Assembly: GCA_030533265.1 (NCBI GenBank)
Contig: JAUNJM010000013.1
Span: 1 to 32,436 of the forward strand
Direction: 5' to 3'
Length of the DNA stretch: 32,436 bases
Source: Ruminococcus sp.
Lineage (GTDB): Bacteria > Bacillota > Clostridia > Oscillospirales > Ruminococcaceae
The position numbers were made by a program, and so were the translations under genes. The notes beneath the pieces are model-generated. The model ran no database searches. It was not told the DNA's origin and saw nothing but the letters and a program-made list of their open reading frames with translations. Positions 15,940 through 25,937 of this stretch are shown here, in pieces. The first letter of the stretch is position 1, and each line of letters starts with the position of its first letter.

Positions 15940-17034
15940 TTACACGTTGAATCTGAACAGAACAATATCGCCGTCCTGCATAACATATTCTTTACCTTCA
16001 AGACGAACAAGACCTTTTTCCTTTGCAGCAGCCATTGAACCACAGTTCATAAGGTCATCAAATGACACGACCTCAGCACGGATAAAGCCTTTTTCAAAGT
16101 CAGTATGTATCTTACCCGCTGCCTGTGGAGCTTTTGTTCCCTTTGTGATAGTCCACGCTCTGACCTCAGGCTGACCTGCTGTCAGATAGGAGATAAGGCC
16201 CAAAAGTGCATAGCCTTCTTTGATGATTCTGTTAAGTCCTGAAATTTCGAGTCCAAGCTCTGAGAGGAACATTGCCTTATCCTCATCACTCATATCACCT
16301 ATTTCAGCCTCGATCTGAGCACAGATCGGCAGAACTGCACTACCCTCTTTTTCAGCGATCTCGCATACTTTTTTATAGTGTGGATTTGTGTCGATGTTGT
16401 TGATAAAATCATTCTCCGACATATTCGCAGCATAGATAACAGGCTTCAAAGAAAGCAATGGAGTTTCTTTGAGTATAGCAAGTTCGTCCTCGTTCATCGG
16501 ATAACTTCTGGCAGGGTGTCCCTCCTCAAGATGAGCAAGCAGTTTTTCCAGAAAATCAACTGCTGATACCAACGATTTGTCACCCTTCATAGCTTTTTTA
16601 GTTCTGTCGAGCTTTCTTGCAACAAGCTCAGCATCAGAGAAAATCAACTCGAGGTCAATCGTTTCAATATCTCTTGCAGGGTTGATATTGCCGTCAACGT
16701 GGACGATATTATCATCTTCAAAGCATCTTACAACGTGAACAATAGCATCCACCTCACGAATGTTCGCAAGAAACTTATTTCCAAGTCCCTCACCCTTTGA
16801 TGCACCCTTTACAAGTCCTGCAATGTCAACAAATTCAAGTGTTGCAGGTGTAAATTTAACAGGATTGTACATATCTCTGAGCTTGTCAAGTCGCTCATCG
16901 GGTACAGATACAATGCCTACATTCGGCTCAATGGTGCAAAACGGATAGTTAGCCGATTCTGCTCCGGCGTTTGTAAGTGCGTTAAAAAGTGTCGATTTGC
17001 CTACGTTAGGCAATCCTACCATTCCTAATTTCAT
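15940..17034 (-). CDS. ychF: Obg-like GTPase/ATPase YchF
   Basis: A 364-residue, highly conserved P-loop protein that binds ribosomes and prefers ATP. The G1 loop GLPNVGKST is at 7-15 and the G3 region DIAG at 70-73. The G4 position is NMSE at 204-207 instead of NKxD, the known reason for ATP preference. A TGS-type domain fills the last about 85 residues (AWTITKGTKAPQAAGKIHTD). I chose ATG 17034, giving the canonical MKLGMVGLPN start, with AAAGGA 11 bases upstream. An in-frame TTG at 17067 would add 11 residues not seen in the family. It is a stand-alone gene, convergent with the S1-domain gene. Confidence 0.96.
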   Translation of the reverse strand: MKLGMVGLPNVGKSTLFNALTNAGAESANYPFCTIEPNVGIVSVPDERLDKLRDMYNPVKFTPATLEFVDIAGLVKGASKGEGLGNKFLANIREVDAIVHVVRCFEDDNIVHVDGNINPARDIETIDLELIFSDAELVARKLDRTKKAMKGDKSLVSAVDFLEKLLAHLEEGHPARSYPMNEDELAILKETPLLSLKPVIYAANMSENDFINNIDTNPHYKKVCEIAEKEGSAVLPICAQIEAEIGDMSDEDKAMFLSELGLEISGLNRIIKEGYALLGLISYLTAGQPEVRAWTITKGTKAPQAAGKIHTDFEKGFIRAEVVSFDDLMNCGSMAAAKEKGLVRLEGKEYVMQDGDIVLFRFNV

Positions 17035-17178
17035 ATTTACTTTATTCCTTTCTTTTACAATGCTCAATTAATGGGACGTCGAGGACACCTTTGCTCATGT
17101 ATCGTTATCATAAACCTTGAATTACAGTTGCAAAACAATGTTACTGACAAACTGATAATGCAAAAATGTCCTGCTTCC

Positions 17179-18372
17179 TTATTCTCCGAACATTTCCTTT
17201 GAAAGCTTTCCGACAAGCTCACAGCCCTTTATAATCTGCTCATCAGTCGGAGTGGAGAAATTGAGTCTGAATGAAGTTGTCTTGTCAGATTCGTTTATCA
17301 TAAATGCCGAACCCGGTACAAGTGCAACCTTGAATTCCTGAACTGCTCTGCTACAGAACTGCATCATATCACAGTCGTCAGGCAATGTACACCAGATAAA
17401 CAGACCACCCTCAGGCTTTGTATATCTGATCTTGCTTGAAAAATTCTTTTCAATCTGTTCAAGCATAAGATTACATTTTTTCTTATATATCTCTCTGAGT
17501 GAAACAAGGTGCTTGTCCATAGCACACTGCTCAAGGAATTTTGATGCAAGAACCTGTGCCCAGATGTTTGTATGAACGTCTGAAACCTGCTTGCAAACTA
17601 TAATTTTTGATATTATTTCCTTAGGACCACTTACATATCCTACACGGATTCCAGGTGCAAGAACCTTTGAGAATGTGCCTGAATACATTACCACGCCATC
17701 ATTGTCCATGCTCTTGATAGATCTGATATTTTCTCCTGTAAATCTGAGATCGCCATAAGGGTTGTCCTCAAGGATAACAGCACCATATTTCTTTGCAAGT
17801 TCAAGTACCTTTTCACGCTTCTCCAAAGACATTGTGAGTCCTGTAGGGTTCTGGAAGTTAGGAATAAGATAAATAAGCTTGACGTTCTTTTCTTTCAAAG
17901 TCTTTTCAAGCTCTTCGGTATTGATACCGTCCTCCTGCAATTCAATTCCCTGAAGGTCAACGTGATACGATTTGAACGCATTGAGTGATCCGATAAAGCT
18001 TGGAGCTTCGCACAAAAGAGTATCACCCTCATCACAAAGAACCTTGGTTGTAAGCTCGTTAGCCTGCTGAGCACCGCTTGTAATGATAAGCTCATCACGT
18101 TCAGGATTGAAATTGCCTTCACGAACAAGTCTTTCCTTGAGCTGTTCGCGGAGCTTTGGATAACCCTCTGTAATGCTATACTGCAATGCAAGAATAGGAT
18201 CTTCCTTGAAAATCTCCTCAGAGATTCTTTTTATCTCGTCAACAGGAAAAGCCTCCGGTGCAGGATTTCCGGCTGCAAATGAAATGACCTCAGGGTCAGA
18301 TGTGAACTTTAATATTTCTCTTATCGCTGATGCCTGAAGATGTGAAACCTTTTCTGAAAATGAATAATTCAT
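17179..18372 (-). CDS. PLP-dependent aminotransferase, class I/II
   Basis: A 397-residue fold-type I aminotransferase without the GntR-type N-terminal domain of MocR regulators. Motifs are FAAGNPAPE at 32-40, PNFQNPTG at 171-178, and the Schiff-base lysine K236 in SGTFSKVLAPGIRVGY. The C-terminal arginine is within SFRLNFS. It is closest in style to the LysN/2-aminoadipate and multi-substrate aminotransferases that transfer amino groups between glutamate and 2-oxo acids; the exact substrate is uncertain. The start at ATG 18372 has AGAGG seven bases upstream, and a consensus promoter ends about 40 bases before it. An in-frame start at 18468 lies inside and beyond that promoter and is rejected. 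Confidence 0.88.
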   Translation of the reverse strand: MNYSFSEKVSHLQASAIREILKFTSDPEVISFAAGNPAPEAFPVDEIKRISEEIFKEDPILALQYSITEGYPKLREQLKERLVREGNFNPERDELIITSGAQQANELTTKVLCDEGDTLLCEAPSFIGSLNAFKSYHVDLQGIELQEDGINTEELEKTLKEKNVKLIYLIPNFQNPTGLTMSLEKREKVLELAKKYGAVILEDNPYGDLRFTGENIRSIKSMDNDGVVMYSGTFSKVLAPGIRVGYVSGPKEIISKIIVCKQVSDVHTNIWAQVLASKFLEQCAMDKHLVSLREIYKKKCNLMLEQIEKNFSSKIRYTKPEGGLFIWCTLPDDCDMMQFCSRAVQEFKVALVPGSAFMINESDKTTSFRLNFSTPTDEQIIKGCELVGKLSKEMFGE

Positions 18373-18411
18373 AACCATACCTCTATTTAATAAATTTATC
18401 AGATGCATTTT

Positions 18412-18440
18412 ATTATACACCATTCTTATAAATTTTGCAA
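18412..18440 (-). promoter_or_regulatory. Promoter for the aminotransferase gene
   Basis: Minus strand TTGCAA (18435-18440), 17-base spacer, TATAAT (18412-18417), 40 bases before ATG 18372. Confidence 0.7.
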
Positions 18441-18561
18441 GTACATACACAACAGCATTTATCAGCACGGTCTATTTTTATTACAAACGGCATATAGTGT
18501 GGTATGACAGTGGACAGTCTTTATGAACAATATGACTTTAATATAAAAGAGGTTTGATATA

Positions 18562-20274
18562 TTGAAAAAACAAGGCTTTCTTAAAGGTTCAGCGATTCTT
18601 CTTGGAATGGTGATAATAACAAAAGGAATAGGACTTATCTTCAAAATGCCGTTGACTCATATTCTTGGGGGAACAGGTATGGGATATTTCTCATCGGCGT
18701 TTGCTATATTCACACCGATATTTGCAGTAGTCGTTGCAGGAATACCCTCAACCATTGCCCGCATGACTGCTGAAAACTATGCTTTTGAACGCTTTTGCAA
18801 CGTACGCAAAATAAAACGCTGTGCAATGCTTATGTTTAGTCTGCTCGGTATTATCTCTGCCGTAGTTATTATTCTGCTTGCAAGATTTCTTTCCACAAAC
18901 GTCATAAAAGAGCCTAACGCAATGTGGGCACTAATTGCCGTTACACCTTCTATCCCTGCCGCTACAATGCTCTCGGTGGAACGTGGATACTATGAAGGCT
19001 TGAAAAATATGATTCCAACGGCAGTTTCGGAAATAGTAGAAACCATATTCAAGCTTATTTTCGGACTTGGATTTGCCTATCTGGTACTGAATTATGCAAA
19101 AAGAGAATATTACACAACCGGTGGTTGTTTCGGGCAATATTGCCATAGCCTTGATGAAGCTATAACCACAGCCCTTCCGTTCATAACAGGAGCAGCAGTG
19201 CTGGGTGTATCACTATCCACTTGTGCAGCAAGTATTTACATAATCATATCAGGAAAGATACACGGTGACGGAATTAACAAAAAAATGTTTTCTCAGGATA
19301 TGATAACTGATAACAGCTTCTCAATTATGGAAAAACTTATTAAAAATGCATTTCCGATTGCTGTTGCTGCTCTTATAACAACACTCACAAATACCTTTGA
19401 CCTTATTTCGATAAATAGCTGTTTAAAAAAAGCTATGCTGGCAGATCACACATTATTTTCAGAATTTGTTGCGACTGATCTTACAAGAAAGATGATACCC
19501 AATTTTGTTTATGGTTCATATTCAGGCCTTGCAATGATGATATACGGACTTGTGCCTACTCTTACCGCTATGTTCGGAAAAAGCATTTTACCCTCGCTTT
19601 CTGAATGCTGGTCAGTTGGTGACAAATGCACCCTTGAAAAAAACCTTAGAGGAATGATGCTTATTACATCTCTGATAGCATTTCCCTCAGGTATCGGAAT
19701 TTGTGTTATTCCCAGAGAAATACTCGAATTCTTATTCAGTGGTAGAGCAAACGAAATTGCGGTATCAACAATACCACTGTGTATTTTAGGTATAGCTGTT
19801 GTCCTTGAGGCCGTCACTATTCCATGCCTGAGTGCTTTGCAGACGATTGGTAAACTTAGTTTACCGGTAGTGATTTCACTTGTTGGTGGCATAATAAAGC
19901 TTTCACTCAATATCCTGCTGATACCGATACCAGAAGTAAACATTATAGGAGCCGCAATTTCAGCAGTTATTTCGCAGGCTGTAATCTGCATATGGTCAAT
20001 TTTAGCATTACTAAAGGCTGTAAATATAAAAATCAGCATTAAAGATATTTTTATAAAACCTTTTTTTGCTTCGCTTTTGTGTGGAGCTGTGGCAAGACTC
20101 AGTTATGATATCTCCTGCAAGTACTTCATAAACATAGTGAATTTCAGGATAATAACATTGTTTTCAATATTTTCTGCCGTCATTATGTACGTTTTTTTAC
20201 TGTATTTATTGTGCGTTATGCCGAAAAATCAAATTAAAGCTCTATTTTTTAAAAAAACTCTAAAAAACTATTGA
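18562..20274 (+). CDS. SpoVB/YabM-like polysaccharide exporter (MOP superfamily)
   Basis: A 570-residue integral membrane protein with about 14 helices, of the MATE-like MOP flippase superfamily that includes SpoVB, YabM and MurJ. The start GSAILLGMVIITKGIGLIFKMPL and the GTGMGYFSSAFAIFTPIFAVVVAGIP block are typical for SpoVB-type proteins. These move lipid-linked wall precursors across the membrane; in sporulation SpoVB serves cortex synthesis. The start is TTG 18562 with AGAGG nine bases upstream. It is followed by mazG, HU and rqcP, the order of the Bacillus yabM-yabN-yabO region, so YabM orthology is a reasonable inference. The gene ends 65 bases before mazG, which has its own promoter. 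Confidence 0.85.
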   Translation: MKKQGFLKGSAILLGMVIITKGIGLIFKMPLTHILGGTGMGYFSSAFAIFTPIFAVVVAGIPSTIARMTAENYAFERFCNVRKIKRCAMLMFSLLGIISAVVIILLARFLSTNVIKEPNAMWALIAVTPSIPAATMLSVERGYYEGLKNMIPTAVSEIVETIFKLIFGLGFAYLVLNYAKREYYTTGGCFGQYCHSLDEAITTALPFITGAAVLGVSLSTCAASIYIIISGKIHGDGINKKMFSQDMITDNSFSIMEKLIKNAFPIAVAALITTLTNTFDLISINSCLKKAMLADHTLFSEFVATDLTRKMIPNFVYGSYSGLAMMIYGLVPTLTAMFGKSILPSLSECWSVGDKCTLEKNLRGMMLITSLIAFPSGIGICVIPREILEFLFSGRANEIAVSTIPLCILGIAVVLEAVTIPCLSALQTIGKLSLPVVISLVGGIIKLSLNILLIPIPEVNIIGAAISAVISQAVICIWSILALLKAVNIKISIKDIFIKPFFASLLCGAVARLSYDISCKYFINIVNFRIITLFSIFSAVIMYVFLLYLLCVMPKNQIKALFFKKTLKNY

Positions 20275-20299
20275 AAAAATTACGAAAATAGGGTATTAT
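20271..20299 (+). promoter_or_regulatory. Promoter for mazG
   Basis: TTGAAA at 20271-20276, 17 bases, TATTAT at 20294-20299, 40 bases before ATG 20340. The -35 overlaps the stop codon of the upstream exporter gene. Confidence 0.6.
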
Positions 20300-20339
20300 T
20301 ATTGAGTATCCGTTTTATGTGTCGAAAGGTAAGCAGTTT

Positions 20340-21152
20340 ATGGAAAATCGTATTGCAATGTTACTTTCTAAAACCAAGTATAATGTATATGACCTTGCTG
20401 AGATCGTAAAGGTTCTGAGAAGTGAAAATGGCTGTCCTTGGGATAAGGTTCAGACTCATCAGTCTATTCGTGGCGACTTTCTCGAAGAGGTCTATGAAGT
20501 GCTTGAGGCTATCGACTGCGACAGCAAGGAGATGCTTAGAGAAGAACTTGGTGACGTTTTGTTGCAGGTCATTTTCCATGCTGAAATCGAAACCGAAAAG
20601 GATTCTTTTGATTTAGACGACATTGCTAATGATGTCTGTAAAAAGCTCATTATTCGTCACCCACACGTTTTTGGTGACGTTAATGCCGATAATGTCGATA
20701 CCGTGCTTAAAAACTGGGATTCTATCAAAAAGGAAACCAAAGGTCAGGAAAGCTACACCGATACGCTAAAAAGTGTACCAAAGGTTTTCCCAACCCTTAT
20801 GAGAGCACAGAAGCTTGGTAAGCGTGCATCTCGTGCAGGTATGGATTTTAAAGGCATTGATGATTGTTTTTCAAGTCTAAAATCAGAGGTTGCTGAAATT
20901 GAAGATGCACTTAATAACAACGATACCGACTCTGCTGTTGCTGAACTTGGCGATCTGCTGTTTTCATGTGCTAATCTTTCAAGAAAACTCGGTGTAGATG
21001 CTGAGGAGATTCTTGACAAAGCAAATGATAAGTTTCTAAGAAGATTTGAAGCTGTCGAAAGCCTTGTGGGTCAAGACGGTTTTGATATGGCTGAGCTTGA
21101 TATTGAAACGCTCGACACATACTGGGAAAAAGTTAAATTATACGGAAATTGA
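20340..21152 (+). CDS. mazG: Nucleoside triphosphate pyrophosphohydrolase MazG
   Basis: A 270-residue house-cleaning enzyme that hydrolyses non-canonical nucleoside triphosphates to the monophosphate and pyrophosphate. It has two tandem MazG folds. The first is at about 20-110, with GCPWDKVQTHQS at 31-42 and the metal-binding EEVYE (49-53) and EELGD (68-72). The second is at about 175-250, with SEVAEIEDAL and AELGDLLF. The start is ATG 20340, ten bases after AAAGG; an in-frame GTG at 20319 has no site. The product corresponds to the MazG part of Bacillus YabN, without its methylase domain. The stop lies inside a TTGAAC/GTTCAA inverted repeat (21149-21165) in front of the HU gene. Confidence 0.95.
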   Translation: MENRIAMLLSKTKYNVYDLAEIVKVLRSENGCPWDKVQTHQSIRGDFLEEVYEVLEAIDCDSKEMLREELGDVLLQVIFHAEIETEKDSFDLDDIANDVCKKLIIRHPHVFGDVNADNVDTVLKNWDSIKKETKGQESYTDTLKSVPKVFPTLMRAQKLGKRASRAGMDFKGIDDCFSSLKSEVAEIEDALNNNDTDSAVAELGDLLFSCANLSRKLGVDAEEILDKANDKFLRRFEAVESLVGQDGFDMAELDIETLDTYWEKVKLYGN

Positions 21153-21190
21153 ACTTTTTGTTCAAAATAATATTTTGGAGGTAAAAATCA

Positions 21191-21466
21191 ATGAAAAAAG
21201 CTGAACTTGTAAACTTGATCGCTGAAAAAGGTGATTACTCAAAGAAGGATGCTGAAAAAGCTCTTTCAACTGTAATCAACGCAATCACAGAAACTCTTGC
21301 AAATGGTGACAAGATCTCACTTGTTGGTTTCGGTACATTTGAAGTTCGTGACAGAGCTGCAAAGGTTGCTATCAACCCAATGACTAAGGAAAAGATCGAC
21401 GTTCCTGCTAAGAAAGTTCCTTCATTCAAGGCTGGAAAGGCTCTTAAGGAAGCAGTTGCTAAGTAA
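21191..21466 (+). CDS. hup: HU-family DNA-binding protein
   Basis: A 91-residue histone-like protein that bends and compacts DNA as a dimer. It matches HU from end to end: MKKAELVNLIAEKG start, GDKISLVGFGTFEVRDRAA in the middle, and the DNA-embracing arm with NPMTKEKIDVPAKK followed by PSFKAGKALKEAV. The site is TTTTGGAGG, nine bases before the ATG. Base composition at third positions suggests high expression, as is common for HU. It is placed between mazG and rqcP, as in many Clostridia, and closed by a strong terminator. Confidence 0.97.
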   Translation: MKKAELVNLIAEKGDYSKKDAEKALSTVINAITETLANGDKISLVGFGTFEVRDRAAKVAINPMTKEKIDVPAKKVPSFKAGKALKEAVAK

Positions 21467-21480
21467 TTTTTACGAAAGTC

Positions 21481-21515
21481 AGAACCCGACCGACGTTTAT
21501 CGGTTGGGTTCTTTT
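21481..21515 (+). terminator. Terminator after HU
   Basis: AGAACCC-x-ACCGA pairs with TCGGT-x-GGGTTCT around a 6-base loop, followed by TTTTT. Strong form. rqcP lies 30 bases beyond, so its expression needs read-through or a promoter within that short gap. Confidence 0.9.
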
Positions 21516-21544
21516 TCAATGCAATATTCAAAGGAGTGAAAAAT

Positions 21545-21790
21545 TTGCGACTCGATAAATATCTTAAAGTCACACGTCTTATCAAGCGAAGAACTGTTGC
21601 AAATGAAGCCTGTGATGCAGGAAAGATCATAGTCAATGATAAAATTGCAAGGGCTTCATACGATGTAAAAATCGGTGATATTATTACAATCAACATGGGA
21701 CAGCGCCCTCTTAAAGTCAAGGTGCTGAACGTTTCAGAATACGCTACAAAAGAAAACGCAAGTGAAAATTGCACTATCATCGACAACTGA
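21545..21790 (+). CDS. rqcP: RqcP (YabO) S4-domain RNA-binding protein
   Basis: An 81-residue S4-domain protein starting at TTG 21545 (read MRLDKYLKV), with AAAGGAG eight bases upstream. A GTG at 21536 is too close to that site. The family pattern MRLDKxLKxxRLIKRRTVANEACDAG is clear, followed by a short beta tail. In Bacillus, RqcP works with RqcH on stalled 50S subunits to add alanine tails during ribosome-associated quality control. In Firmicutes it is usually followed by yabP, yabQ and divIC. Here a mobile element follows within 80 bases of the stop, so the usual downstream genes are missing from this side. Confidence 0.93.
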   Translation: MRLDKYLKVTRLIKRRTVANEACDAGKIIVNDKIARASYDVKIGDIITINMGQRPLKVKVLNVSEYATKENASENCTIIDN

Positions 21791-21870
21791 TAAAATAAAA
21801 AATGGGGCAGATAAAGCCGACCACCCATACAGAAGTATTTAATATGTAACCGAAAGGTTGTGTAGGAAAC

Positions 21871-23541
<1,671 letters not shown>

Positions 23542-23546
23542 CTATA

Positions 23547-23575
23547 ATTATAGCACATTCACCGTAAAATATCAA
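23547..23575 (-). promoter_or_regulatory. Recombinase promoter
   Basis: Minus strand TTGATA (23570-23575), 17 bases, TATAAT (23547-23552). The -10 is embedded in the perfect palindrome CTATAATTATAG, which could be an operator. Confidence 0.7.
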
Positions 23576-23581
23576 TACTTT

Positions 23582-23619
23582 AAAGTGGTGAAATTTTGTT
23601 TTTTCATAAAGTCGTGAAA
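23582..23619. repeat. Direct repeat upstream of the recombinase promoter
   Basis: AAAGTGGTGAAA at 23582-23593 and AAAGTCGTGAAA at 23608-23619, 26 bases apart, differ at one base. They lie between the TnpW stop and the recombinase -35, a position suited to an activator or directionality factor. Confidence 0.4.
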
Positions 23620-23622
23620 CGG

Positions 23623-23772
23623 TTATGCCGCTTGTTTTTTGATATCACGCTCTATCAAACGCTTTACTATGTCGGAGATATTCTCACTTGTGTTTTTATT
23701 GAACACGAGGTTCACAATATATGTCGTATTACCGATTTTGTATTCGGTTGCAGATGTGATATCCTTTTGCAT
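23623..23772 (-). CDS. tnpW: TnpW, transposon-encoded small protein
   Basis: A 49-residue protein starting at ATG 23772 with a very strong AAGGAGG site nine bases upstream. The longer open frame to 23910 overlaps the relaxase gene and is not used. The pattern MQKDITSATEYKIGNTTYIV and the basic tail fit the TnpW family that accompanies serine recombinases and MobA/MobL relaxases in clostridial elements. The role is unknown; its place next to the recombinase suggests help with excision or regulation. It lies between relaxase and recombinase, 64 bases after the former. Confidence 0.8.
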   Translation of the reverse strand: MQKDITSATEYKIGNTTYIVNLVFNKNTSENISDIVKRLIERDIKKQAA

Positions 23773-23836
23773 AAAGCTGAACCTCCTTCCTTTTAAAAAT
23801 ATGAAAATCATAATTTCATCCCGTCCTTTCGCTGTT

Positions 23837-25318
23837 TTATTCCAATTCAGCAGTACGCCCACGCTGAATTTCCTTATCCTTTTCTTCATAATTCGTAAGT
23901 CGCTGAACATTGTAAATCAGCGTTTCCATAACAGCCACATCATCGCCCAACTTTTCCACTTTCGCACGGTCAACCTCAGCAGATTTTTTTAGTTCGTCCA
24001 GTTCTCTTTGCCACGCTTTCGGCGTAAGCTTCGCACCATTCAGACTGCTGTCATAAAAAGATTTCGCCGTCTTGAACAGCGCGATTTCTCCGTAGTGCTT
24101 ATCATAAAACTTTTCCTTTTTCTTCGGATTTGTTATGGACTGCCACTCCAAATAAACCGCCTTGTTCTCCTTGTAGCGAGGAAAATTGTCAAGCAGTTCT
24201 GTCAGCTCTTTCATTCGCTTCTGTGTGCTGATGAGCTTGGATTTATAATTTTTCAGTTCTGCTTTTGTTTCAGAATTTTTCTCCGCAAGCTCAGAGAGTG
24301 TTCCGATATTATACCCCTGCACAAAAGCAATAAGGTGAGTCAAATCCTTGAACTTTGCAATCTTTTTCAGATTGGAAACGCTGACACCACGCACCTCGCT
24401 GAACTTAATTCCGTTATCGTGGAAGCGCATAAGCATTTCAATGAGGCTGTCCTCTTTCGGGATTTCTTTCATCTTGGCAAGTGCATCGTCAAGCACATCA
24501 ATTCTTTTTATCAGAGCAGAAATCTTTGCGTTTATGGATTTGATTTCACGGTTGGTATCGCCTTTGACGGTGCGTATGCCTTTACGCTCCATTTGTGTTG
24601 CGGCGACTCCCATATGGACTGTTGGTTTTTCAATTTTGCCCTGTCTTTCAAAAGAACGGTAATCTACTTTTTCGGAAATATTACGTTGCTCCAAAGCGTT
24701 ATTCAAAAATTCTGCCCATTCAGCTCGCCACTCCTCAGCCTTTTCACGACTGTTCCAATCGGTAGTCTGAACGGTGCGGCACTTGTAAGTTCGTTTCCGC
24801 TTATCGTAAATTTTGTTGCCGTTTTCATCAAGCAGATACTCTTTCCGCTGCTTGTCGCCCCACGTCCCATCCTCGTTGAACGGACGCATTGTCAGCATAA
24901 TGTGTGCGTGAATATTTTTCTGCTTACGGTTTGGATTGTGAATACAGACATCAGCACACATCCCTTTATCAACGAAAGTCCGTTGTGCAAATTCTTTCGC
25001 AAGTGCAATGCACTCTATTTCGGAAAGTTCATTCGGGAGAGCAATTTCAATCTCCCGTGAAAGCTGTGCGTTTTTGGATTTCTCAACAGCTTCGACAGCG
25101 TTCCAGAGCGTGGAACGGTCTGCATATTCTCTCGGCGCATTGACGGGCAGGAGAATTTCTGTGTAAACTACGCCGCCCTTTCGTGTGAAATCGTGAGTAG
25201 TTCCGTCATAGTCGTTCGTGAGCTTTTCGCCCGAACGATAAGCAGCGGCGGCAACGGCAGACTTACCCTTGCCACGGCTGATAATTTTGATGGAGCAATG
25301 ATAGATTGCGATTGTCAA
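23837..25318 (-). CDS. MobA/MobL-family relaxase (MOBQ)
   Basis: A 493-residue relaxase that nicks oriT and pilots the strand into the recipient. The N-terminal relaxase domain has Y27 in AAYRSG, aligned with the catalytic tyrosine of RSF1010 MobA. It has the metal-binding histidines H127 (CIHNPN) and H137/H139 (NIHAHIMLTMRP). The C-terminal half is largely coiled coil. The start is difficult: TTG 25318 lies two bases after a perfect AAGGAGG, while further upstream starts lack a site and would run into the oriT hairpins. The family start AIYHCSIKII begins four residues later, so TTG 25318 is reasonable. Two nic-like sites lie directly upstream. Confidence 0.93.
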   Translation of the reverse strand: MTIAIYHCSIKIISRGKGKSAVAAAAYRSGEKLTNDYDGTTHDFTRKGGVVYTEILLPVNAPREYADRSTLWNAVEAVEKSKNAQLSREIEIALPNELSEIECIALAKEFAQRTFVDKGMCADVCIHNPNRKQKNIHAHIMLTMRPFNEDGTWGDKQRKEYLLDENGNKIYDKRKRTYKCRTVQTTDWNSREKAEEWRAEWAEFLNNALEQRNISEKVDYRSFERQGKIEKPTVHMGVAATQMERKGIRTVKGDTNREIKSINAKISALIKRIDVLDDALAKMKEIPKEDSLIEMLMRFHDNGIKFSEVRGVSVSNLKKIAKFKDLTHLIAFVQGYNIGTLSELAEKNSETKAELKNYKSKLISTQKRMKELTELLDNFPRYKENKAVYLEWQSITNPKKKEKFYDKHYGEIALFKTAKSFYDSSLNGAKLTPKAWQRELDELKKSAEVDRAKVEKLGDDVAVMETLIYNVQRLTNYEEKDKEIQRGRTAELE

Positions 25319-25361
25319 AACCTCCTTTTCTTTTCTGAGCAGTATTGCGAATTGCCTCGAC

Positions 25362-25568
25362 ATACTTTCGCAGAAAGTATTGCGCACGATACCACATTTG
25401 TGGTATATAAGTGCGCCCTTGTCGTAAACAAGGGAAAATTCATAGAGCAAGCTTGTATCGAATGTGGTATATAAGAACCTCTGCTGTTACCGAAATCAGA
25501 GATTTCGAACAGCGACGAGAACCTTGATACTCGCTCCGCTCGTATGAAGTGCGCCCTTGTCCCAAGGG
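25362..25568 (+). other. Origin of transfer (oriT) with two IncQ-type nic sites
   Basis: The perfect inverted repeat ATACCACA/TGTGGTAT (25389-25406) is followed by ATAAGTGCGCCCT. This matches the RSF1010/MOBQ layout of an inverted repeat just 5' of AAG|TGCGCCCT, with nic expected between 25411 and 25412. A second copy, AAGTGCGCCCTTGTC at 25547-25561 (15 identical bases), has an imperfect ATAC...GTAT repeat before it; nic expected between 25549 and 25550. A partial third copy (TGTGGTATATAAG, 25463-25475) lacks the nic part. Other stems are ATACTTTC/GAAAGTAT (25362-25380), CCCTTGT/ACAAGGG (25416-25434) and a 13-bp stem at 25483-25513. The repeat AGCAGTATTGC flanks the region (25338, 25570). Confidence 0.8.
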
Positions 25569-25601
25569 AAGCAGTATTGCTTACCTTGCAAAACAGCTTT
25601 T

Positions 25602-25937
25602 TCAAGAATTATCACGCAGACTTTCAGGAAAGTGTATGCCCTGTAAGCAACCGGGCAGATTTCCGAAAGCTATCCTGATGATGTGCTTTATCTGCTCGTT
25701 AGTGTAGCTCTCGGCGTTGGGAATAAGGCTCTCCAGAATTGCGCCACGCTCGATAAGGCGGTGATTACGGCTACGGCGTTTTTCTTCTTTGTAACGATTT
25801 TTCAGCGTATCAAGCTTATGCTTGTCCTGCGTTTCCTTTTTCGTCAGACGGTCAAGTTCTGCTTTAAGTTTGTCACGCTCGGCAAGAGCTTTTTCGTATT
25901 CAGAGTTGATACGGGTGAGTGTTTTTTCTTCATTCAT
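25602..25937 (-). CDS. DUF3847-type mobilization-associated protein
   Basis: A 111-residue, highly charged protein from ATG 25937, with GGAGG eight bases upstream; the longer frame to 26036 has no site. Residues about 5-60 form a coiled coil (EKALAERDKLKAELDRL). A conserved core RLIERGAILESLIPNAESYTNEQIK follows at about 60-84. The family accompanies MobA/MobL relaxases in clostridial elements and is often thought to be a relaxase accessory protein, a MobC-like role. That role is inference from position and shape. It sits between oriT and the hairpin array and probably heads the transcript running through oriT into the relaxase gene. Confidence 0.8.
   Translation of the reverse strand: MNEEKTLTRINSEYEKALAERDKLKAELDRLTKKETQDKHKLDTLKNRYKEEKRRSRNHRLIERGAILESLIPNAESYTNEQIKHIIRIAFGNLPGCLQGIHFPESLRDNS

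Noticed and set aside
19509..20039. 176-codon minus-strand frame inside the SpoVB-like gene
   Set aside because: It mirrors the codon pattern of a well-supported membrane protein and has no independent start site.
21235..21828. 197-codon minus-strand frame over HU and rqcP
   Set aside because: Both plus-strand genes under it are unmistakable, and the frame has no start signal.
21791..21870. tRNA gene as integration target
   Set aside because: No cloverleaf or CCA-type end at either proposed element boundary; serine recombinases usually do not use tRNA genes.
24008..25060. 350-codon open frame on the plus strand opposite the relaxase
   Set aside because: It is antisense to a clear MobA/MobL gene with catalytic motifs; its product has no recognisable domain and no ribosome binding site.
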